In this document: piece after piece, positions 60,684-64,000 of the stretch | How the letters are laid out: every line of letters starts with the position of its first letter | How positions within the stretch are numbered: position 1 is the stretch's first letter | Assembly: GCF_900177325.1 (NCBI RefSeq) | Contig: NZ_FXBL01000004.1 | Coordinates: 4,092,001 to 4,156,000, forward strand | Direction: 5' to 3' | Length of the DNA: 64,000 bases | Source: Mesorhizobium australicum | GTDB taxonomy: Bacteria; Pseudomonadota; Alphaproteobacteria; Rhizobiales; Rhizobiaceae | Made by a program: the position numbers and the translations under genes | Notes under the pieces: model-generated | Databases searched by the model: none | What the model saw: the letters and a program-made list of their open reading frames with translations, nothing else | What the model was told of the DNA's origin: nothing

Positions 60684-61073
60684 ATGTCCTCATTCGCGGA
60701 ATTCATGGAGCGGCGCGAAGCCGCGGCGGAAGCGTATGTGCGCGGCCGGTCCGACAAGGTCGAGGCCATGGCCTCCGAAACCGAACCATCGACCTTCTTC
60801 GGTCCCGACGGCAAGGTGCTCGCCGGAAGGTCTGCGATCGTCGCCTCCTACCAGGCTGGCGCTTCGCGGTTCGGGTCGGATGGAGAGAGCCGGCTGGACG
60901 TGATGCAGTCCGCCGAGGGCGGCGACATTGCCTATTGGTGCGGCATCCAGCGGGCGATCGTCGAGATGGATGGCAAGGCCGTCCCGATGAACCTGCGGGT
61001 GACCGAGCTGTTCAGACGGGAAGACGGCGACTGGCGGCTGGTTCATCGCCACGCCGACTTCCTGCGGGAGTAG
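60684..61073 (+). CDS. NTF2-like (SnoaL/DUF4440-type) protein
   Basis: 129 aa, one cone-shaped NTF2-like domain: an N-terminal helix with MERREAAAEAYVRG, FFGPDGKVLAGRSAIVASY, and C-terminal strands RVTELFRREDGDWRLVHRHAD. Such proteins are often small isomerases or stress-associated binding proteins. The catalytic residues cannot be assigned. It is a single gene with a hairpin after it. Confidence 0.85.
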   Translation: MSSFAEFMERREAAAEAYVRGRSDKVEAMASETEPSTFFGPDGKVLAGRSAIVASYQAGASRFGSDGESRLDVMQSAEGGDIAYWCGIQRAIVEMDGKAVPMNLRVTELFRREDGDWRLVHRHADFLRE

Positions 61074-61082
61074 AAAACGGAA

Positions 61083-61102
61083 GCGGCGCCCGGAGGCGCC
61101 GC
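61083..61102. terminator. Bidirectional hairpin between NTF2-like and hsp20 genes
   Basis: GCGGCGCC and GGCGCCGC, perfect arms around CGGA. On the minus strand TTCCGTTTTC follows, so it mainly ends the hsp20 transcript. Confidence 0.7.
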
Positions 61103-61125
61103 CATGATGTGCCGTGAAGACTGGA

Positions 61126-61593
61126 TTACGCGGCCGCTTTGGCCTCGATCTGCTTCGAAGGCTTGGCCGCGGTCGCAATCGCGATCTTGCGCGGCTTCAT
61201 CTCTTCCGGAATGTTCCGCTTGAGATCGACATGCAGCAGGCCGTTCTTCAGCGTGGCGCCGGTTACCTCGACATGGTCGGCGAGCTGGAAGCGGCGCTCG
61301 AACGCGCGGGACGCGATGCCGCGGTAGAGCAGCTCCGAACCCTCATTGGCGCTTTCCTCGGACTTCTCGCCCTTGACGGTCAGCACGTTGCGGTGAGCCT
61401 CGATGGAGATCTCGTTCTCGCCGAAGCCGGCAACCGCCATCGTGACGCGGTAGGCGTCCTCGCCGGTGCGCTCGATATTGTAGGGCGGGTAAGTCTGGCC
61501 CCCGTCGGGCTGGCCGATCTGGTCCAGCATCGAGAAGAGACGGTCGAAGCCGACAGTGGAACGATAGAGCGGCGAAAAATCAACAGAACGCAT
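61126..61593 (-). CDS. Hsp20/IbpA-type small heat-shock protein
   Basis: 155 aa with a central alpha-crystallin domain (about 35-125): YPPYNIERTGEDAYRVTMAV, GFGENEISIE, FERRFQLADHVEV, and the groove-binding LKRNIPEEMKPRKI tail. It holds unfolding proteins during heat stress. ATG 61593 follows GGGAG. A RpoH-like promoter and a ROSE-like leader precede it. Confidence 0.94.
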   Translation of the reverse strand: MRSVDFSPLYRSTVGFDRLFSMLDQIGQPDGGQTYPPYNIERTGEDAYRVTMAVAGFGENEISIEAHRNVLTVKGEKSEESANEGSELLYRGIASRAFERRFQLADHVEVTGATLKNGLLHVDLKRNIPEEMKPRKIAIATAAKPSKQIEAKAAA

Positions 61594-61670
61594 GGGTGTT
61601 CTCCCTTGAGCAACAAGTCTTGCGTGATGACCGACTCTCGAAAACCCGTAGCGGCGTTTCCTGTCGGTCA
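61594..61670 (-). ncRNA. ROSE-like RNA thermometer in the hsp20 leader
   Basis: The last 25 nt hold UUGCUC, then AAGG, then GAGAA: the strands pair with one bulged G and bury the GGGAG ribosome site, the hallmark of rhizobial ROSE elements (conserved UYGCU). Upstream, TGACCGAC and GTCGGTCA (61670-61663 with 61635-61628) form a perfect 8-bp stem. Heat would melt the last hairpin and allow translation. Confidence 0.6.
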
Positions 61671-61699
61671 GTGGCCCCTTCAAGGCGGCCACGACAATG

Positions 61700-61728
61700 A
61701 TTTGGGAACGGCATTTTGCGATTTCAAG
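61700..61728 (-). promoter_or_regulatory. RpoH (sigma-32) type promoter of hsp20
   Basis: CTTGAA (61728-61723), 16 bp, then CCCAAAT (61706-61700) on the minus strand, close to the heat-shock consensus. It gives a leader of about 100 nt, a normal size for a ROSE leader. Confidence 0.6.
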
Positions 61729-61882
61729 GACTTTTTCGCGCCACCTTCGATGAACGCAGGATGAACCGCCGCTTCGGATGCCGTTCAGGCCGCGACGCCT
61801 AGAGTTCGGTCATGGATCAACGGTCGATCGGGGCCTGCGATCCCGGTTCGGGTGTATCGTCCCTTCCACCCGGGCTTGAATC

Positions 61883-61919
61883 GGCCGGAGGCGGCTTGTC
61901 CGCTTCCGGCCATTTTTTT
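61883..61919 (+). terminator. Strong terminator of an unassigned + strand transcript
   Basis: GGCCGGAGGCGG and CCGCTTCCGGCC pair along 12 bp (one G-U) around CTTGT and are followed by ATTTTTTT. The nearest gene upstream is hsp20 on the other strand, so no known + strand gene ends here. It may end a small RNA starting between 61.74 and 61.85 kb, or act as an attenuator for the hydrolase gene 130 bp downstream. Confidence 0.8.
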
Positions 61920-62052
61920 GCGATCGCGACAATGTGGAGCTGCTCGACATCCGGCGGTTACGTCGACCCATTTTGACATGCCCGAGCCCTCGGAGGCTTT
62001 GCTTTTGCAGCCGGCCTCCCTATCAAGGACCGCAGTGCCACCGGATTCTTCA

Positions 62053-63009
62053 ATGACCGAATCTCTGGTCGACATTCCCGAAAATCCCGCACCGGACTGG
62101 GGCGAGGTCGAACGCTTTTCCGCTCATGACGGCCGCTCCATCCGCTATGCCCGCTTCCCTGCGCAGACGCGGCCGCTGAGAGGCACCGTCGTCATCCTCG
62201 CCGGGCGCAACGAGTGCATCGAGAAGTATTTCGAGACGATCCGGGAGCTCTCCGCGCGCGGCTTCGGCACGGCCATCATGGACTGGCGCGGCCAGGGCGA
62301 TTCGGAACGGCTGCTGCGCGACCGCGCCCGCGGCTATGTGACGAGTTTCGACGAATACGTCTCCGACCTGGAGAAATTCTTCGACGACGTCGTCCTGCCG
62401 GATTGCCGGGGACCTTACTATATCCTCGGACACTCGACCGGCTCGCTGATCGGGCTGCTCGCCACTCCGCGTCTCTTCAACCGCGTGCGACGCATGGTCC
62501 TCGTGGCGCCGCTGGTGGAGTTCGTCGGCCTTCCCGTCTCGATGACGGCGCTGCGCCGCATGACCGCGGTCCTCTACAGCCTCGGCCTCGGCACCCTCTA
62601 CGTCTCCGGCGGTCCACGCCCGAAGGGTGGCTACCCCTTCGCCGCGAACAAGCTGACGACCGACCTCGCCCGCTTCACCCGCAACACTGCTTTGTTCAAC
62701 CAGGCGCCGCATCTCGCGATGGGCGGGCCGACGGTCGCATGGGTGCACGCGGCCTGCATCGCGGCCGAACGCGTGCGCGATCCCGATTTCGCGGCAAGGC
62801 TGCACATTCCGACGCTGTTCGTCGCTGCCGGCGGCGACGAGGTCGTGTCGACGCCGGCCATCGAGGCCCTGTCGCGGACGATGCGGTCCGGGTCGGTCGT
62901 CACGATCGACGGCGCCCGCCACGAGATCCTGCAGGAAGCCGACATCTACCGGGAGCAGTTCTGGGCGGCCTTCGACGCCTTCATACCCGGCGAAGACGCC
63001 GAGGACTGA
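62053..63009 (+). CDS. Alpha/beta hydrolase, lysophospholipase-like
   Basis: 318 aa. The nucleophile elbow is LGHSTGS; the other triad members are in AAGGDEVVST (D) and GARHEILQE (H). AIMDWRGQGDSER is typical of the PldB/monoglyceride lipase group. I chose ATG 62053, which gives the normal N-terminus, though its ribosome site is weak; ATG 61978 is possible. The stop lies 6 bp from the convergent hisN gene. Confidence 0.88.
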   Translation: MTESLVDIPENPAPDWGEVERFSAHDGRSIRYARFPAQTRPLRGTVVILAGRNECIEKYFETIRELSARGFGTAIMDWRGQGDSERLLRDRARGYVTSFDEYVSDLEKFFDDVVLPDCRGPYYILGHSTGSLIGLLATPRLFNRVRRMVLVAPLVEFVGLPVSMTALRRMTAVLYSLGLGTLYVSGGPRPKGGYPFAANKLTTDLARFTRNTALFNQAPHLAMGGPTVAWVHAACIAAERVRDPDFAARLHIPTLFVAAGGDEVVSTPAIEALSRTMRSGSVVTIDGARHEILQEADIYREQFWAAFDAFIPGEDAED

Positions 63010-63015
63010 CCGCGC

Positions 63016-63789
63016 TCAGCCGTTGATCAGCTTGAGCGCCTTCTCGTGCAGGACCGGATTGGCGCTGGCGAGGATATCGCCGCCGCCTTCGGCCGCTCCG
63101 CCCGTCCAGGTCGTCACCACGCCGCCCGCCTGCTCGATCAGCGGGATCAGCGCGACGATGTCGTAGGCCTGCAGGCCCGCATCGACCGCAATGTCCGCAT
63201 GCCCCGCGGCCACCATGGCAAAGGCGTAGCAGTCGGTGCCGTAGCGCGGCAGGCGCACCGAGGCTTCCAGCCGGTCGTAACGCTCGCGCATCGCGCCCTT
63301 GAACAGCGCCGGCGTGGTGGTGAACAGGGTGGCGTCGGAAAGAGCCGCTGTCGCACGCGTCGCAAGCCTGCGCGGCCCGCCCGGCCCCTCGAAATGCGCG
63401 CCGTCGCCGAGCGCATAGAACAGCTCGCCGGTGAAGGGCTGCGACATCAGCCCCGCCTTGGCGTCGCCGTCGACCGTCAAGCCCACCAGCGTGCCCCATA
63501 CCGGCAGGCCGGAGATGAAGGCGCGGGTGCCGTCGATCGGATCGATCACCCAGACATGGCTCGACGTGATGTTTTCGGCGCCGTGCTCCTCGCCCAGTAT
63601 GCCGTGGCCGGGATATTCGGACAGGATCAGAGCCCGGATGGCGCGCTCGGCCTCGCGGTCGGCCTCGGTCACCGGATCGAACCCGGACGCTTCCTTGTTC
63701 GATATCGAACCTTCCATCCGGAAGCGCGGCAGCGTCTCCGCGGCCGCGACGGCGGCCAGCCGGCGCATGAAATCGGCGCTGACGGTCAT
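63016..63789 (-). CDS. hisN: Inositol monophosphatase family, histidinol-phosphatase-like
   Basis: 257 aa. Metal ligands are in DPVTEADREAE, GEEHG, and DPIDGTRAFISG, with the C-terminal AYDIVALIPLIEQAGG motif. This form (RAFISGLP rather than NFVHGIP) is typical of HisN, which dephosphorylates histidinol phosphate, but SuhB/IMPase activity cannot be excluded. AGGGGG precedes the ATG. The MmgR/suhB sRNA lies just upstream on the other strand. Confidence 0.88.
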   Translation of the reverse strand: MTVSADFMRRLAAVAAAETLPRFRMEGSISNKEASGFDPVTEADREAERAIRALILSEYPGHGILGEEHGAENITSSHVWVIDPIDGTRAFISGLPVWGTLVGLTVDGDAKAGLMSQPFTGELFYALGDGAHFEGPGGPRRLATRATAALSDATLFTTTPALFKGAMRERYDRLEASVRLPRYGTDCYAFAMVAAGHADIAVDAGLQAYDIVALIPLIEQAGGVVTTWTGGAAEGGGDILASANPVLHEKALKLING

Positions 63790-63867
63790 GTATCCCCCTG
63801 TTCCGTTGCCTATCTGCCACATTTGCAGGCAGGCAAATCAGTGTGAATTATTTTTAAGCGTTTCGCC

Positions 63868-63896
63868 TTGACATTTGTGCAATGCAGCAAGATTGT
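63868..63896 (+). promoter_or_regulatory. Sigma-70 promoter of the MmgR-type sRNA
   Basis: TTGACA (63868-63873), 17 bp, then GATTGT (63891-63896). The -35 is perfect. Transcription would begin about 63902. Confidence 0.7.
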
Positions 63897-63901
63897 AACG
63901 A

Positions 63902-63986
63902 CAGACGGGTTCGCCCGTCTATGCCCTCCTTGGGCGTTTCCTCCCTAGACTTGGACCGCGTCGTGCGAACGATGCGGTCTTTTTTT
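63902..63986 (+). ncRNA. mmgR: MmgR / suhB-motif small RNA (alpha-r8 family)
   Basis: About 85 nt. Stem 1 is AGACGGG/CCCGTCT, stem 2 GCCC/GGGC, then the single-stranded 10-mer UUUCCUCCCU (63937-63946) that is conserved in this family, then a terminator. The location beside an inositol monophosphatase gene is the one that gave the suhB motif its name. In Sinorhizobium MmgR limits polyhydroxybutyrate granules and depends on nitrogen status. Its anti-SD sequence blocks ribosome sites. Confidence 0.87.
63954..63986 (+). terminator. Terminator of the MmgR-type sRNA
   Basis: GACCGCGTCGT and ACGATGCGGTC pair over 11 bp (one G-U) around GCGA, followed by seven T residues. Confidence 0.88.
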
Positions 63987-64000
63987 CGGTCCGGCTGGGG

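Noticed and set aside
61800..61880. tRNA-like piece with GGTTCGGGT
   Set aside because: No acceptor or anticodon stem can be formed around it, and no CCA-type end is present.

Overview
The window is GC-rich (roughly 65 %) alphaproteobacterial chromosome, most likely Hyphomicrobiales (Rhizobiales) near Phyllobacteriaceae/Mesorhizobium. The pointers are an Omp10-type lipoprotein, homospermidine synthase, an MmgR/suhB-type small RNA next to an inositol-monophosphatase gene, CtrA-like (TTAA-N7-TTAAC) and GANTC sites, a ROSE-like heat-shock leader and many short-chain dehydrogenases (SDRs). I saw no rRNA, tRNA, CRISPR array, insertion sequence or prophage block. About 63 protein genes are supported, almost all intact; one is cut by the left edge. 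Genus assignment is inference.

Layout. 1-2.1 kb: end of an acyl-CoA carboxylase/SDR operon with a LiuR-like palindrome, divergent from an SCP2 protein. 2.1-13 kb: small accessory genes (SDRs, GNATs, MarR, AraC, TetR with an operator palindrome), ornithine decarboxylase with a 0.4-kb leader that fits the speF motif, an ABC-F ATPase and a Ddl ligase. 13-20 kb: LysR, DUF1007 plus NicO nickel/cobalt transporter, a tightly coupled four-gene sugar-acid operon (SDR, tiny membrane protein, DenD-like dehydrogenase, membrane protein) and a CDF exporter. 20-25 kb: aminotransferase, PIN toxin-antitoxin pair, leaderless MarR-GNAT fusion, SDR, TetR, and a gene-free stretch that appears to encode a small RNA. 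25-35 kb: DUF533, TrhO, muramidase, KDPG aldolase, DUF882 peptidase, sigma-54 response regulator, oligopeptidase F and ParDE. 35-46 kb: HDOD-type demethylase, homospermidine synthase, Omp10, YugP-type protease, PaaK-like ligase, UshA-LysM nucleotidase, ferrochelatase, FAD oxidoreductase, QmcA-NfeD. 46-52 kb: envelope genes (KdsD, outer-membrane barrel, GalU, MltB transglycosylase, DUF459). 52-59 kb: glutamate synthase gltB and gltD, split by a vapBC module. 59-64 kb: threonine aldolase, NTF2-like protein, Hsp20 with thermosensor leader, alpha/beta hydrolase, HisN/SuhB phosphatase and the MmgR sRNA.

How the genes connect. Ornithine decarboxylase supplies putrescine and homospermidine synthase uses it, 30 kb apart. 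KdsD, GalU, the barrel protein, MltB, DUF882, DUF459 and Omp10 make an envelope-flavoured half. Regulation is unusually readable from sequence: at least five operator-like palindromes, two RNA leaders, one strong and one candidate small RNA, and three toxin-antitoxin modules inserted between core genes. I found no clearly new multi-gene defence or mobile system; the best novelty candidates are the 24.2-kb sRNA/CtrA locus, the vapBC insertion inside gltBD and the 61.9-kb orphan terminator.
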